A stretch of DNA of 64,000 bases, taken from Grimontia indica (lineage in GTDB: Bacteria > Pseudomonadota > Gammaproteobacteria > Enterobacterales > Vibrionaceae). Below, piece after piece: positions 63,749 through 64,000 of the stretch. The position numbers were made by a program, and so were the translations under genes. The stretch covers positions 1-64,000 of the forward strand of contig NZ_ANFM02000031.1 in the NCBI RefSeq assembly GCF_000333895.2, read 5' to 3'. The notes beneath the pieces are model-generated. The model searched no databases. It saw only the letters and a program-made list of their open reading frames with translations, and was not told the origin of the DNA. The stretch's first letter is position 1, and each line of letters starts with the position of its first letter.

Positions 63749-64000
63749 ACCCAAACAACCTGAAGATGCTTGTATTCATAGGTCATCAATGCGTTCAATT
63801 CGAGGCAAATTTCACGAGGAATAGTCGTTCTATTTCCGTGGGATTTAACGAAGAAGTGGGCGCATTGAGGGCCTCCCTTCGGGCGAGTTGACTGATGCCG
63901 TGCTCTTTGTTGTTCCTTTTTGATGGAGATGACTACACCTGCAAAGAAACGCCGCGATCACGACACCAGTCAATCTCGCTGAATCCTGCATCTTCAGGTT
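63749..64000 (+). repeat. Long intergenic palindromic repeat element
   Basis: Begins ATATACCCAAACAACCTGAA and, near the window end, shows the inverse arm GCATCTTCAGGTT, so it is an element of at least 250 bases with terminal inverted repeats (right end cut off). A central hairpin is formed by CACGAGGAATAG and CTATTTCCGTG (near 63811-63833). No ORF. It matches the edge element at 1-57 over about 55 bases and shares its arm with the hairpin at 33797-33866. It looks like a non-autonomous, MITE- or ERIC/IRU-like repeat. Confidence 0.75.

Overview
The window looks like chromosomal DNA of a marine gamma-proteobacterium of the family Vibrionaceae. The main reasons are the PanP-type aspartate decarboxylase, the napFDABC operon paired with a NarQ/NarP system, a YnhF-type mini membrane protein, a YciU/DUF440 protein, a DASH cryptochrome, a LapA/BapA-like giant adhesin and a c-di-GMP-I riboswitch. 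Enterovibrio/Grimontia/Photobacterium-like is my guess, but genus cannot be fixed from this sequence alone. I see no rRNA, tRNA, CRISPR array, phage or transposase gene.

Layout. 0-3.7 kb: LysR regulator, PanP and a small exported protein. 3.8-8.0 kb: complete ugpBAEC sn-glycerol-3-phosphate ABC importer. 8.3-11.7 kb: response regulator, sensor kinase and an orphan sugar-type binding protein without permeases, a possible three-component sensor. 11.9-13.5 kb: NSS transporter MetP with its 32-residue partner MetS. 14.4-18.7 kb: YnhF mini-protein, patatin lipase, hexapeptide acetyltransferase, ribA behind a Zur-like palindrome, and an EmrD-like exporter. 18.9-20.4 kb: POT peptide transporter with a leader that can fold over its Shine-Dalgarno. 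20.7-23.5 kb: c-di-GMP riboswitch and an 890-residue RTX protein with a duplicated Cys-containing module. 23.6-30.5 kb: narQP facing napFDABC with a NarP-type site between them. 30.5-37.7 kb: small housekeeping and unknown genes (YciU, nucleotidyltransferase-like, YjiH, two Glu/Lys-rich exported coiled-coil proteins, hydrolase, GFA protein, DASH cryptochrome). 37.8-54.6 kb: adhesin island with an OmpA-like lipoprotein and a TolC-like channel divergent from a 4392-residue RTX adhesin, followed by CheV. 54.7-57.9 kb: TAXI-TRAP transporter. 58.1-63.7 kb: zinc-ribbon protein, small membrane protein, succinate-semialdehyde dehydrogenase, CoA-disulfide-reductase-like enzyme and TcyP cystine symporter. 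An intergenic palindromic repeat occurs at both edges and, as a compact hairpin, near 33.8 kb.

How the parts fit. Two large type I secreted surface proteins both carry c-di-GMP signatures: one has a riboswitch in its leader, the other a LapG-type di-alanine cleavage region in an N-terminal retention module. This suggests coordinated control of attachment, although the T1SS ATPase and membrane-fusion protein are not in the window. Nitrate respiration forms a self-contained sensor-regulator-enzyme block. Several importers carry an intercistronic hairpin just after the binding-protein gene, which would favour binding-protein excess. All starts, domains and sites were read by eye from sequence; no database search was run.
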